From assembly GCA_900541015.1 (NCBI GenBank), contig UQIB01000002.1, forward strand, positions 1-64,000: a stretch of DNA of 64,000 bases, given 5' to 3'. Positions within the stretch are counted from its first letter, which is position 1. Every line of letters begins with the position of its first letter. Below the pieces are notes generated by a model. The model saw only the letters and a program-made list of their open reading frames with translations. It searched no databases and was not told the DNA's origin. Made by a program: the position numbers and the translations under genes. Source of the DNA: an uncultured Collinsella sp. (GTDB taxonomy: Bacteria > Actinomycetota > Coriobacteriia > Coriobacteriales > Coriobacteriaceae). This document shows, piece after piece, positions 16,928 to 26,008 of the stretch.

Positions 16928-17785
16928 ATGACCGATAGTAGCAAGAGCGCACTTTCCCTCATTAGCACCCACCAGGGATACAGCGAGTCCGAGCAGCGCA
17001 TTGTCGACTATATATTGGAGCACCAGTCCGAGGCGCCGCGCCTCACGGCGGCTCAGCTCTCGCGCGCTGCCGCCACGTCCGAGGCAACCGTTTCGCGCTT
17101 CTGCCGCAAGCTGGGCTTTGGTAGCTTCCGCAGCTTTCAGTTTTCGTTGGCGAGGGATTTGGAAAGCCAGCGAAACGAGGGCCTGACTGACGAGGTCTCG
17201 CTCGACAATATGGAGCAGAGCCTCAAGAACATCTTGGCTGCCAAGGTGAGTGAGCTTAATGCGACCATCGACGGGATCGACCACGATACGCTGGCGGCTG
17301 TTGTGCATGCCCTTAAGCATGCAGGGGTTATTGAGTTTGCGGCTGTGGGCAATACGAACGCGGTCGCGCTCGATGCGACGTTTAAGTTTTCGCAGCTGGG
17401 CCTGCGCTGCATGGCGAGTACCATTAGCGAGACATCAATCGGCTTTGCGCTCACGTTGCGCCCGGGTGACGTCATCGTGCTTATCTCAAACTCCGGCAAA
17501 TCGCGCCGACTGAATCGCATGGCAAAAGCGGCTCGCAACTGCGGCGCAACCGTAGTCGTCATCAGCAGCGATAGCAAGTCTCCACTTGCGCGCCTAGCCG
17601 ACTACACCTTTAATACTGTCAATCACGAGGCACTGCTGACAACGGGCGACTTCGCGTTCTCCAAGATGAGCGCCACGATGATCATCGAAGTCATCTACAA
17701 CTTCCTGCTGCCCGAGATTGAAGACGCTCGCGAGCATATCAGCTACTACGAGGAACTCATCCAGCCGGATAAAGTCGTTGAGTAA
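16928..17785 (+). CDS. RpiR-family transcriptional regulator (HTH + SIS domain)
   Basis: 285 residues from the chosen start. The N-terminal HTH reads LTAAQLSRAAATSEATVSRF followed by CRKLGFGSFRSFQ. The C-terminal SIS domain (about residues 115-250) carries the sugar-phosphate loop VLISNSGKSRR. RpiR proteins respond to phosphosugars. It is divergent from fruA, so it probably senses a fructose phosphate and controls the PTS cluster. The start MTDSSK has CAGGAG 6 bases upstream; an upstream ATG at 16880 lacks one. It ends facing recN, with a hairpin between. Confidence 0.88.
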   Translation: MTDSSKSALSLISTHQGYSESEQRIVDYILEHQSEAPRLTAAQLSRAAATSEATVSRFCRKLGFGSFRSFQFSLARDLESQRNEGLTDEVSLDNMEQSLKNILAAKVSELNATIDGIDHDTLAAVVHALKHAGVIEFAAVGNTNAVALDATFKFSQLGLRCMASTISETSIGFALTLRPGDVIVLISNSGKSRRLNRMAKAARNCGATVVVISSDSKSPLARLADYTFNTVNHEALLTTGDFAFSKMSATMIIEVIYNFLLPEIEDAREHISYYEELIQPDKVVE

Positions 17786-17793
17786 AACGCGAA

Positions 17794-17826
17794 GTGGGAC
17801 AAAAAATTCAGTCTATTTTGTCCCAC
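17794..17826. terminator. Bidirectional terminator between rpiR and recN
   Basis: GTGGGACAAAA and TTTTGTCCCAC are perfect 11-base arms around an 11-base loop between convergent genes. The first arm recurs at 34424-34435 after rarA, without a matching partner. Confidence 0.75.
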
Positions 17827-17844
17827 CAACACCGCTGATACGGC

Positions 17845-19473
17845 CTAACCTCGAGCTTCTTCGAGCATCTGCTTGGCGTGCGCCAGGCTTGCCTCGGACT
17901 GATCGCCGCTCAACATGCGGGCGATCTCGGCGGTACGCGCTTCGCCGGTTACCTCGTCCAAATGCGTCTGGGGAACATCGCCCGGTTCCTTGCTGACAAC
18001 ATAATGTTTGTCAGCCATGACGGCGACCTGCGCCAAGTGGGTTACGACAATCACCTGATGCGTAGCGGCGAGATCTGCCAGCACGCCCGCGAGTGCACGC
18101 GCCGTGGAGCCACCGACACCAGCATCGACCTCGTCAAACACAAGCGTATCGACACCGTCCGCATTACCGAGGACAACTTTGCTTGCCAACATGACGCGGC
18201 TGAGCTCGCCGCCCGACGCAATTCGACGCAGGGGACGCGGCGTCAAGCCGGCACCGCTGCGGTATAGCAGCTCGTAGCTCGAAGGACCAACGGGCGTCCA
18301 CTCAGCACGGGGAAGATCGCGCGACTCCCAGACGAGCTCGGCGCCGCCCATCTCCAGGCGAGCCATCTGGCGGCAGACCTCGTGGCAGAAGCGCGGGGCC
18401 GCCGTATTGCGAGCGCGCTTAAGTGCCTTGGCAGCGGCAAACAACTCGCGCTCGGCGCTCCAGAGTGCCTCACGCGCCTTTTTGATCTGCTCATCACCAT
18501 CATCGACCAAGGACAGCAGCTCTTGCGAGCGATCGCGCATAGCAAAAACATCGTCCATGGTGGGACCCCACTGACGCAACAGGCCCTTGAGGTCGGAATA
18601 CCGCTCACGCATGCGATCGAGCTCGCGCGGATCGAAGGCGACGCCATCGCGATAGGCACGAAGCTCGTTCGCGCAATCCTCAAGGGAGATACAGGCGTCC
18701 GAAAGCGTATCGGCAATGTCGCCCAGTTTGCGATCGACGGTAGCCATTCGGGAAAGCTCTGCCACGGCGCTGTTCACGGCATCGAGCGCTCCCCCTTCGG
18801 CGGCAAGCGATGCATGGGCATCGCTAGCCGTGGCAACCAGTACCTCGGCATGTTCGGAGCGCGGCAGCAGTTCCTCGAGTTCCTCGTACTCGCCCGGTTT
18901 GGGGTCGACCTTGCCGATGCGCTCGAGGGCAAAACGCGCTTCCTCGACGCGACTCCCCTGCGCACGCGAGGCCTCCTCGACGCGACGGACCTCCTTGGCA
19001 GCCGCGCGCGAGGCTTTAAAGCAGGCGCGGTACACATCCAGCGCCTCAAGCGCAGAGCGCCCCGCCCAGGCATCGACCATCGCAACGTGATGCGCCGGAT
19101 CGAGCAAGCGCTGATGCTCGTGCTGGCCGCACAGATCCATCATCACGCCAACGCGCTCCGAAAGCTCGCGCACACTGGCGATGCGGCCGTCAATCTTCAC
19201 GCGGCTGCGGCCCTCGGCAGAAAGGCTACGCTGAACGGTGAACCCCTCCGTGTCGTGCGGCCCGTCAAACAGCCGCGCCTCGACGCTCGCCAGCGCCTCG
19301 CCCTCGCGCACCGTCGACGAATCCGCGCGCTCACCCAAAATAAGCTTGAGGGCCGAGAGCAGCGCGGTCTTGCCGGCGCCGGTCTCGCCGGTCAGGACAG
19401 TCAGGCCGGCACTCGGCACCAGCGTCGCCTCGCGAATGAGTGCAATGTTGGAAACCTGCAGCTCATCGATCAT
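17845..19473 (-). CDS. recN: DNA repair protein RecN
   Basis: 542 residues, close to the usual size. SMC-like ATPase in double-strand break repair: Walker A GETGAGKTALLSA near the N-terminus, a central coiled coil rich in Arg/Glu/Ala, and a C-terminal signature and Walker B (ASGGELSRVMLA, LVFDEVDAGVGG). The start MIDELQVSNIALI has GGAG 6 bases upstream and overlaps the end of nadK by 11 bases, so the two are coupled. Order nadK-recN after tlyA is typical of Gram-positives. Confidence 0.95.
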   Translation of the reverse strand: MIDELQVSNIALIREATLVPSAGLTVLTGETGAGKTALLSALKLILGERADSSTVREGEALASVEARLFDGPHDTEGFTVQRSLSAEGRSRVKIDGRIASVRELSERVGVMMDLCGQHEHQRLLDPAHHVAMVDAWAGRSALEALDVYRACFKASRAAAKEVRRVEEASRAQGSRVEEARFALERIGKVDPKPGEYEELEELLPRSEHAEVLVATASDAHASLAAEGGALDAVNSAVAELSRMATVDRKLGDIADTLSDACISLEDCANELRAYRDGVAFDPRELDRMRERYSDLKGLLRQWGPTMDDVFAMRDRSQELLSLVDDGDEQIKKAREALWSAERELFAAAKALKRARNTAAPRFCHEVCRQMARLEMGGAELVWESRDLPRAEWTPVGPSSYELLYRSGAGLTPRPLRRIASGGELSRVMLASKVVLGNADGVDTLVFDEVDAGVGGSTARALAGVLADLAATHQVIVVTHLAQVAVMADKHYVVSKEPGDVPQTHLDEVTGEARTAEIARMLSGDQSEASLAHAKQMLEEARG

Positions 19474-20323
19474 GACGGACTCCGTAGAATACACGGCTCA
19501 CCGAGTTATAGAAGCTCTCGGGGCCGTAATCGAGAAGCAGCACATCTCCGGGACCGTGGCGCACGGCCACGCTCTCAACGGTGCCATCGCAGGTAATAAA
19601 CTGTCCATCGATAGCAATCGCCGGAACACTCGGACGGTCATCAGACATAAAGATCTCGACGACATCACTCGGCGAAGTCAAAAAGGCACGAGCCTGAATG
19701 GTGTGCGGCGCAATGGGTACGCAGACCATGCCCGTATAGTCGGGGCTCACGATGGGGCCGCCTGCGGATAGTGCATAGCCAGTGGAGCCGGTCGCCGTGG
19801 ACACGACCACGCCGTCGCCACGCAGGCGATCGATATGGTGGCCGGACACCGTGATGTCAAACTCGACCATATCGGACAGGGGGCCGCGCGTGAGCGCCAT
19901 GTCGTTGAGGGCGAACGTGCGCACGACATCCTTCGTACCGTCTTCGCGCACGGACACGATATCCGCAGCGATGGTGGCGCGACGGCTCACATGCAGCTCG
20001 CCGGACAGGGCGTCGCTCACGACCTGCAGAATGTCGCGCTCCTCGGGACTCGCAGCAGTTAAAAAGCCCAGGTGACCATAGGAAAGACCGAGGATAGGAA
20101 TCTCGCGATGGTTGAGGATGCGGGCAGCGCGCAGCAACGTACCGTCCCCGCCGAGCGTAATGACCAGATCGGAGCCGTCAATATCAGGCGTGCTCTGAAT
20201 CTTTGATCGCTGGTCGGCAGCCCATGCAACCTCATAGCCCTGGCGCGTCAGCCAAAGCTCGAGCATCAGGCCGCTCTCGACCGCCTCTTGCTTGTAGTAA
20301 TTGGGAACCAGAAAGACCTTCAT
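19463..20323 (-). CDS. nadK: NAD kinase
   Basis: 286 residues; it phosphorylates NAD to NADP using ATP or polyphosphate. The family signature GGDGTLLRAAR and the second motif TATGSTGYALSAGGPIV are intact. It overlaps tlyA by 4 bases (ATGA) and recN by 11 bases, in a tight repair/translation operon. Confidence 0.95.
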   Translation of the reverse strand: MKVFLVPNYYKQEAVESGLMLELWLTRQGYEVAWAADQRSKIQSTPDIDGSDLVITLGGDGTLLRAARILNHREIPILGLSYGHLGFLTAASPEERDILQVVSDALSGELHVSRRATIAADIVSVREDGTKDVVRTFALNDMALTRGPLSDMVEFDITVSGHHIDRLRGDGVVVSTATGSTGYALSAGGPIVSPDYTGMVCVPIAPHTIQARAFLTSPSDVVEIFMSDDRPSVPAIAIDGQFITCDGTVESVAVRHGPGDVLLLDYGPESFYNSVSRVFYGVRHDR

Positions 20324-21123
20324 AGCGTTGCAGCTTTCTCGCTCAAAACAGATACCTGGGAGTGCAGCTCGTCTTGCGAGCGGTCGCCGGGGTCAAATCT
20401 TGTGCCGTACAGGAAAAACTCAACGTTGCCCTTGGCACCATGAATGGGTGACACGCACACATCGACCGGGAACAGGCCCTTGGCAGCAAAGAGTTCAACC
20501 GCCGCCACGAGTGTATCGCGGCGCACGGTGGGATCGGTCACAATGCCGCCCTCGCCCACCAGCGCCGCCGGAGCCTCAAACTGCGGCTTTACGAGCGTGC
20601 AGAATGAACCCGTAGGAGCCAGGCACGCCAGTACCGCATCGATAATGTTCGCGATGCTTGTAAACGAGACATCACACACAGCCAGGTCGATGGCGCCGGA
20701 ATAGCCAAGCTCAGGCAGCTGCGTCACGTTTGTGCGCTCATGCAGCGTAACGCGATCGTCCTGACGCAACGACCAATCGAACTGGGCGCGACCCACGTCC
20801 ACCGAGACAACGGTCGCAGCTCCGCGCTTGAGCAGGCAATCGGTAAAACCGCCGGTAGAGCAGCCCACATCCAGACAGGCAAGGCCCGTCGGATTGATAC
20901 CAAACGCATCAAGCGCGCCTTCGAGCTTAAGACCGCCGCGGCCAACATAGGGAATGCGCCCCTTCACGTGCAGCGGCAGCCCCGGGATCACCTTAAGGCC
21001 CGGCGAAGTCAAGCGCTCACCGCCACTCGAGACCAAGCCGGCCATAAGAGTGCGAAGGGCATCCGCGCGATCGGCGCAGATGCCCTGTGAAATCAGTTCG
21101 TCATCAAGACGCACACGTTTCAT
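20320..21123 (-). CDS. TlyA-family rRNA (cytidine-2'-O)-methyltransferase
   Basis: About 267 residues. An N-terminal S4 RNA-binding domain (KRVRLDDELISQG to PYVGRGGLKLEGAL) is followed by a FtsJ-like SAM methyltransferase fold (CLDVGCSTGGFTDCLLKRGA, KPQFEAP). TlyA proteins methylate 16S and/or 23S rRNA 2'-O positions and some affect hemolysis. The start at 21123 is chosen by family fit; ATG at 21132 is an alternative, and neither has a strong ribosome binding site. It sits between xseB and nadK, as in many Gram-positives. Confidence 0.88.
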   Translation of the reverse strand: MKRVRLDDELISQGICADRADALRTLMAGLVSSGGERLTSPGLKVIPGLPLHVKGRIPYVGRGGLKLEGALDAFGINPTGLACLDVGCSTGGFTDCLLKRGAATVVSVDVGRAQFDWSLRQDDRVTLHERTNVTQLPELGYSGAIDLAVCDVSFTSIANIIDAVLACLAPTGSFCTLVKPQFEAPAALVGEGGIVTDPTVRRDTLVAAVELFAAKGLFPVDVCVSPIHGAKGNVEFFLYGTRFDPGDRSQDELHSQVSVLSEKAATL

Positions 21124-21158
21124 GAATGCCATCAACCATTCGTATCCGGAGATGCGGC

Positions 21159-21398
21159 CTAGCTATCCTGGGATTCGTTTGCCGCATCCTCATCGTATTC
21201 CTGCTCGAGCTTGTCGGCTTCTCGCGGCGTAAGCTCAAACTTGTCGACCATATCGACCGCGCGGGAGCCCAGCTCAATCGCCTCGTCAAACAGATCGAGT
21301 GAACGCTCCAAGGAGGTATCCTTGGAGCGAACGGTAGCGATGATCTGGTCCAGACGGTCCGAAATCTCGTCAAAGTTGCGGACAGAACCCTCTGGCAT
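21159..21398 (-). CDS. xseB: Exodeoxyribonuclease VII small subunit
   Basis: 79 residues with the small-subunit helical pattern (FDEISDRLDQIIATVRSKDT, LERSLDLFDEAIELG). It partners with XseA to degrade single-stranded DNA. The large-subunit gene xseA, usually adjacent, is not here; nusB lies 2 bases upstream instead. It is in the nusB-tlyA-nadK-recN operon. The acidic C-terminal tail is normal for the family. Confidence 0.85.
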   Translation of the reverse strand: MPEGSVRNFDEISDRLDQIIATVRSKDTSLERSLDLFDEAIELGSRAVDMVDKFELTPREADKLEQEYDEDAANESQDS

Positions 21399-21400
21399 GG

Positions 21401-21985
21401 CTACTCCTCGACGGAGTCGACAACAGCCTCGGCGGCGTCCGAATCCTCGGCCAGCACGCCAGCCTCAGCCTGGGCAACCGCAACCTTGGCGGCAGCCTCG
21501 GCGGCCTGGGCCTCCTCGCGGGCACGGTCCTCGGCCAGCAGCTCCTGGTACAGGTCCTCGCCCGGCAGTTCCTCGCTGCGAGCGATCTTGCCCAGCACGC
21601 CGTTGACAAACGATGCGGACTGGTCGGTACCATAGGCCTTGGCAAGCTCGACGGCCTCGTTGATTACGATGGCGTCCGAGACCCCCTCGTCGGTGAGGAA
21701 ACGCATCTCGTAAACGGCGATACGCAGCAGATTGCGGTCGGCACCGGGCATGCGCATAAGATCCCAGTTCTTGGCAACGGAGCGCAGAGCGCAGTCGATG
21801 CGGTCGATATGCTCGTAGGCACCGCGGCACAGCTCCAGCGCATAGGGGTCGAGGGGACCCTTCGAGATCAGGAAATCACCCTCGAGGACGCGCTCGAGCG
21901 GGCTGTCCGTGGCCTCGGCCTGGAACAGCAGCTGCAGCGCCTGACTGCGGGCAAGCGTACGCCCGCGATAAACCTTAAGGCTCAA
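21401..21985 (-). CDS. nusB: Transcription antitermination protein NusB
   Basis: 194 residues. The NusB core fills about residues 8-140 (ARSQALQLLFQAEAT, LLRIAVYEMRFL, INEAVELAKAYG, FVNGVLGKIA). It joins NusE/S10 in boxA-dependent antitermination of rRNA operons. An Ala/Glu-rich extension of about 50 residues follows the core, longer than in E. coli (139 residues). It lies between asp23 and xseB with gaps of 2-3 bases. Confidence 0.9.
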   Translation of the reverse strand: MSLKVYRGRTLARSQALQLLFQAEATDSPLERVLEGDFLISKGPLDPYALELCRGAYEHIDRIDCALRSVAKNWDLMRMPGADRNLLRIAVYEMRFLTDEGVSDAIVINEAVELAKAYGTDQSASFVNGVLGKIARSEELPGEDLYQELLAEDRAREEAQAAEAAAKVAVAQAEAGVLAEDSDAAEAVVDSVEE

Positions 21986-21988
21986 AGG

Positions 21989-22351
21989 TTACTCCTTGGG
22001 GAAAACGAGGCCGTCAATGCAAACGTCAACGCGCTCAACCTCGACGCCCACCTGAGCATCGATGGCGGCGACCACGGCGGCGCGAACGGCCTCGGCGAGT
22101 TTCTTGAACGGATAGCCAAAGAACACCACGACACGCACGGTGAGTGCGAGCTTGTCGCCAACGACCTCGGCCTCGACCGCCGGCTCGGAAGCCGGGGCCT
22201 TGGACGAGAGCATCATGGAGACAAGATTGGTGGCAAGGTCCTTGACGCCAACGGAGGCGATGCCCTCGACATCGGACACGGCGCGCGAGACGATGGCGGT
22301 CAGAACATCGGGCGAAATGCCGATGCCGTCAATCTTGATTTCCTGGGGCAT
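21989..22351 (-). CDS. Asp23/Gls24 family envelope stress protein
   Basis: 120 residues with the Asp23 family pattern GIGISPDVLTAIVSRAVSDV, then VEGIASVG and ALTVRVVVFFGYPFKKLAEA. These small cytoplasmic proteins are linked to cell-envelope stress; homologues near efp and nusB are common in Gram-positives. It is 3 bases upstream of nusB. Molecular role unknown. Confidence 0.85.
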   Translation of the reverse strand: MPQEIKIDGIGISPDVLTAIVSRAVSDVEGIASVGVKDLATNLVSMMLSSKAPASEPAVEAEVVGDKLALTVRVVVFFGYPFKKLAEAVRAAVVAAIDAQVGVEVERVDVCIDGLVFPKE

Positions 22352-22375
22352 GAGTCCTCCTAGAAAAGTTAGTTG

Positions 22376-22939
22376 CTAGACGCGGGAGACGAACTTGCCG
22401 TCGCGGGTGTCAACCTTGATGACCTCGCCCTCGTTGAGGTACATGGGGACCTGGATGACAGCGCCGGTGTCAATCGTGGCCGGCTTGGTGGAACCCTGGA
22501 CGGTGTCGCCCTTAAAGCCCGGGTCGGTCTGGACGATGGTGGTCTCGATGAACATCGGCGGCGTCACGCCCATGAGCTCATCGTCGGCGAAGAGCAGCTG
22601 GCAGATGTCGTTCTCGCGCAGCCACTTGGAGTTCTCGCCCACCATGTCCTCGGGAACGGGAACCTGCTCATAGGTCTCGTTGTCCATGAAGATGTAGTCG
22701 GCGCCATCGTTGTAGAGGTACTGGAACTCACGGGTGGTGAGCATGACGCTCTCGAACTTGGTGCCGGCGTTGCAGGTGTTCTCGACGACGCGGCCGCTCT
22801 TGATGTCGCGGGTCTTGTAGCGCACAAACGCGCCACCCTTGCCCGGCTTGACATGCTGGAACTCGACGATGGTGTAGACCTTGTCCTTGATGCGGAGACC
22901 GAGGCCGTTCTTGAAATCGGCGGTAGAAATGGTAGGCAT
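22376..22939 (-). CDS. efp: Translation elongation factor P
   Basis: 187 residues, standard EF-P size, three OB-like domains. The tip loop reads HVKPGKGGAFVR; the Lys in PGKG is at the position modified in many species. It relieves ribosome stalling at polyproline. The start MPTISTADF has AGAAAGG 5 bases upstream. It heads the efp-asp23-nusB run; a terminator at 23034-23076 separates it from the peptidase gene upstream. Confidence 0.95.
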   Translation of the reverse strand: MPTISTADFKNGLGLRIKDKVYTIVEFQHVKPGKGGAFVRYKTRDIKSGRVVENTCNAGTKFESVMLTTREFQYLYNDGADYIFMDNETYEQVPVPEDMVGENSKWLRENDICQLLFADDELMGVTPPMFIETTIVQTDPGFKGDTVQGSTKPATIDTGAVIQVPMYLNEGEVIKVDTRDGKFVSRV

Positions 22940-23033
22940 AGCGACCTTTCTTGTTATGGGCAGAACGCACAAGCGTCCAAATTACATACGACAGAAATTA
23001 TACACTTGCAGACGGCGCCTGCGGCGAGCGCAT

Positions 23034-23076
23034 AAAAAGAGAACGCGGGGCGTCCGAATTGCTCCGGACGCCCCGC
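23034..23076 (-). terminator. Terminator after the M24 peptidase gene
   Basis: GCGGGGCGTCCG and CGGACGCCCCGC form a perfect 12-bp stem; on the minus strand CTCTTTTTA follows, 22 bases after the stop codon. Confidence 0.85.
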
Positions 23077-23097
23077 CCAAAAATCTATCGAAATGGG

Positions 23098-24228
23098 CTA
23101 GCAATCGATGATGTGCAGGTCGTGCGGGGTCTTGGTGAAGGGCTCATATCCGTTCTCGGTGACCACGCCGTAGTCCTCCAGGCGCACGCCGCCCACACCG
23201 GGCAGGTACACGCCGGGCTCCATGGTGATAACCGAGCCGATCTCGATGGTGTTCTTGCTGCGGTTAAAGTTGGGCAGCTCGTGGATGTCGATACCAACGC
23301 CGTGGCCCAGACCATGGTTGTAGTAATCGCCATAGCCGGCATCGCCGATGATCTTCTTGGAGAGCTTGAAGATGTCGTTGCCCTCGACGCCCGGATGAAT
23401 GGCGGCGACGCACTCCTCGTGCGTACGGCGCACGAGCGCGTACAGGTCAAGCTGCTCCTGCGTGGGCTCGCCCATCACAACAGTGCGTGTCATGTCGGAG
23501 CGGTAATCACAGTAGCCCGCGCCGTAGTCCATCAGGACGAAGTCGCCCTTCTCGATCACGCGATCGCTCGGCACGGCATGCGGGTTGGCGGTGTTGGGAC
23601 CGCTCGCCACGATGGAGCCAAAAGCCAAGCTGTCGGCGCCGTTGGCGAACATAAAGTTCTCGAGCTCGTTGCGAACCTGCTTCTCGGTCATGCCGGGCTT
23701 AATAAAGCCGAGCATGTGCTGGAAGGCGGCGTCGGTGATCGACTGCGCATGGCGCATGAGCTCAATCTCCTCGGCGTCCTTGATGGCACGCATCTTACGG
23801 ATGTCGTCATGCATCAGCGGCAGCATGCAGGCGACGGAGCGGTCCTCCAGGCCACGTTGGATGCCCTGGTAGAAGTTAATCTGCATATCGTCCTCGACAG
23901 CGCAGACGCGGCACTTGTTGGCCGCGATCTTGCCGGCGACCCAGCCGGGGATGGTGCCCTCGTCCATGTCGTAGACCCAGGGGCTGCCGGCGGGCGTGTT
24001 CTCCTCAAAGCTGTTGAGGTAGCGCGAGTCGGTGTGGAACAGGCACTGGTCAGCCGTAATAAACGCGGCGTGCGGGAACTCGAAGGTGTAGTCGAAGACG
24101 CCCTTCACGCCCGTGAGCCAACGAAGGTTAGCCTCGTCGCGCACCACGATGGCATCGTAGCCACGCTCGACCATCAGGGCACGGACACGCTCGATACGAC
24201 CGGCAGGACCGGCAGCAAACTCAGACAT
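23098..24228 (-). CDS. M24-family Xaa-Pro aminopeptidase/dipeptidase
   Basis: 376 residues with an N-terminal creatinase-like domain and a C-terminal pita-bread metallopeptidase domain. Metal ligands are visible: Asp pair in LMDYGAGYCDYRSDMTRT, His in GHGVGIDIHE, Glu in TMEPGVYL and Glu in VRLEDYG. It cleaves peptides at proline. The size and lack of an additional domain fit the Xaa-Pro peptidase group common next to efp. The exact choice of PepQ or PepP is not settled by sequence. Confidence 0.9.
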   Translation of the reverse strand: MSEFAAGPAGRIERVRALMVERGYDAIVVRDEANLRWLTGVKGVFDYTFEFPHAAFITADQCLFHTDSRYLNSFEENTPAGSPWVYDMDEGTIPGWVAGKIAANKCRVCAVEDDMQINFYQGIQRGLEDRSVACMLPLMHDDIRKMRAIKDAEEIELMRHAQSITDAAFQHMLGFIKPGMTEKQVRNELENFMFANGADSLAFGSIVASGPNTANPHAVPSDRVIEKGDFVLMDYGAGYCDYRSDMTRTVVMGEPTQEQLDLYALVRRTHEECVAAIHPGVEGNDIFKLSKKIIGDAGYGDYYNHGLGHGVGIDIHELPNFNRSKNTIEIGSVITMEPGVYLPGVGGVRLEDYGVVTENGYEPFTKTPHDLHIIDC

Positions 24229-24360
24229 GCAGATTCCTTTCTTGTTGTCTCAATATAGACGGGACGGGTCTCAACCGAACGACGGAATCGCATGCGATCC
24301 GCAACCGATTGGAAACCCGCCCCTCAACATGATACGAAAGACGATGGATGTCAATAAATC

Positions 24361-25470
24361 TTAGAGAAGTTCTTTGCGAGAAGCCAAGTAGGCGTGAACA
24401 TGGCGCTCAAGAACCTCGTCCTCAACGCTCGTTAGACGAATGGCGCCAAGTGCCGCGGGCAGCGGCAACATGCTGCGGTTCGAGCGAGCGAACTGCTGCT
24501 TTCGGAACTCCTCGATATATGCGGCAGGCTCCAGATCGAAGGCAAGCTCCTCGATACCAAAGTCCTCCAGGCAGTCATCGACCTCAAAGACGTAATCGAT
24601 ATCGAAGTCGCAGGCATCATGTGCTAGGCGCGCCTCAAAGCGCATGCCCTCGGACAACAGCTGGTAGGCAGGGACCTGCGAAGCGGCATCGCCCAAGCAA
24701 GCGCGCAAGGTACGCTCCCCCGTCTTACCAAAATCGAGCGCATGGCGGGCGCTCGGGTTCGTGGCCATCAGTACGTCCTTGCGGGCAGTCTGAGACCATT
24801 GAACGGCATTGACGAGCGCGACCTCCTCGCCCGCGAGAATCTCGGGGACGGTCTCAGTAAACTGATTCCAGCGGGACTTACTGCTCGAAAGCATGGTGCC
24901 AACAAGTACCACAAAGCCGAGCTTGAGGTCCTCGGGGTCCGCCTCACGAACAAGGTCGAGGTCACACACGACCAAGCCCGGTTCGGGACGGAACGCGATA
25001 GCGGGAAGCGCATTGGCCGACGAGGCGACGAGCGGCTTCATGGTCGTCGCGACCGTGAGCATGGCGTCGAACGTCGTCGGCAGCAAGGCGCACTCGGTTC
25101 GGCCACACCACTGGTTGGCGCACCAGCTAACAACCGAGCAGGTTGCGGCATCGCCAACGGCGACAACCAGATCGTCGCAGGTAATGCCGTTGGCAGACAG
25201 GGCGCCAAAGATCGCATCGGCATCGGCCAACGTGGCACCAGCAGGCGAAACCTCAAGGACTAGCAGCGACACGGCAAAACCGGCGTCGAACAGCGCATGC
25301 TCGACGACCTCACCAAAACGCTCTGACGTGACGGCGTTCCAAACGACCATCGCGCGCTTAGGCTTGCCCACAGCCGAGGAAAACATGCGCGACAGCTCCT
25401 CGAACGCGCCCAATCCGACGCGGACATCGACACTGCGGTTTTGGAAATTGATCAGTTGACGGCGAATCAT
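24361..25470 (-). CDS. AroB-like protein lacking expected catalytic motifs
   Basis: 369 residues in the position of 3-dehydroquinate synthase, overlapping aroK by 4 bases (ATGA). The fold trace is visible: VVAVGDAATCSVVSWCA takes the place of GGGVVGDLAGFVAA, and LLPTTFDAMLTVATTMKP that of VPTTLLAQVDSSVGGK. Where AroB has FGHTxGHA this has FGKTGERT, and where it has HGEAV this has LSEGM; the ligand Glu is also not evident. So the usual metal-binding residues appear lost. It may be a non-catalytic relative or a changed enzyme. The frame is intact and long, which argues against simple decay. Confidence 0.6.
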   Translation of the reverse strand: MIRRQLINFQNRSVDVRVGLGAFEELSRMFSSAVGKPKRAMVVWNAVTSERFGEVVEHALFDAGFAVSLLVLEVSPAGATLADADAIFGALSANGITCDDLVVAVGDAATCSVVSWCANQWCGRTECALLPTTFDAMLTVATTMKPLVASSANALPAIAFRPEPGLVVCDLDLVREADPEDLKLGFVVLVGTMLSSSKSRWNQFTETVPEILAGEEVALVNAVQWSQTARKDVLMATNPSARHALDFGKTGERTLRACLGDAASQVPAYQLLSEGMRFEARLAHDACDFDIDYVFEVDDCLEDFGIEELAFDLEPAAYIEEFRKQQFARSNRSMLPLPAALGAIRLTSVEDEVLERHVHAYLASRKELL

Positions 25471-26000
25471 AGCAGCCCACGCTCCAAAAGCATCTCGGCA
25501 CAAAGGTAGGAAACGTCCTCGAAGGACTTGTTGCGAATATCAAGGGTAAGGTCGGCGGCCTGGCGATACAGCGGACGGCGATGCTCAAACAGGCGCGCGG
25601 CATGCTCGGGAGAGCGAAAATCGGGGCGCGTGTCGGACCGACGAATCTGGCGAATCGAATCCTCGAAGTCGCCCTCGAGGTAAACGCACGTACCCATATC
25701 GTGCATCAGCTCAATATTCACCGGCGTCTCGACGATACCGCCCCCGCACGAAACCAACAGGCTGCGCTCGCTTTGGAGCGAACGGAGCGCCGAGGTCTCG
25801 AGCTCACGAAAACGATCCTCGCCCTCGGTCTCAAAAATCTCGGTTACCGACTTACCGCAACGGCGCACGACCAGTCGGTCGGTATCGATAAAACGCCGCT
25901 TGAACATAGTGCCGACGTTGCGCGCGAGCGTCGATTTGCCCGCGCCCAAAAAGCCGATAAAGAAGATATGGTCGCAGCCGTGTTTGATGTGCTGGGACAT
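25467..26000 (-). CDS. aroK: Shikimate kinase
   Basis: 177 residues. P-loop GFLGAGKST, shikimate/Mg motif DTD (RFIDTDRLV), Arg in FRELE and the GGG shikimate loop (SCGGGIV) are intact. It phosphorylates shikimate in the aromatic amino acid pathway. The AroB-like gene follows with a 4-base overlap, so the pair is translationally coupled. Upstream is the yqeG-type phosphatase, 8 bases away. Confidence 0.85.
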   Translation of the reverse strand: MSQHIKHGCDHIFFIGFLGAGKSTLARNVGTMFKRRFIDTDRLVVRRCGKSVTEIFETEGEDRFRELETSALRSLQSERSLLVSCGGGIVETPVNIELMHDMGTCVYLEGDFEDSIRQIRRSDTRPDFRSPEHAARLFEHRRPLYRQAADLTLDIRNKSFEDVSYLCAEMLLERGLL

Positions 26001-26008
26001 GACGAGAC

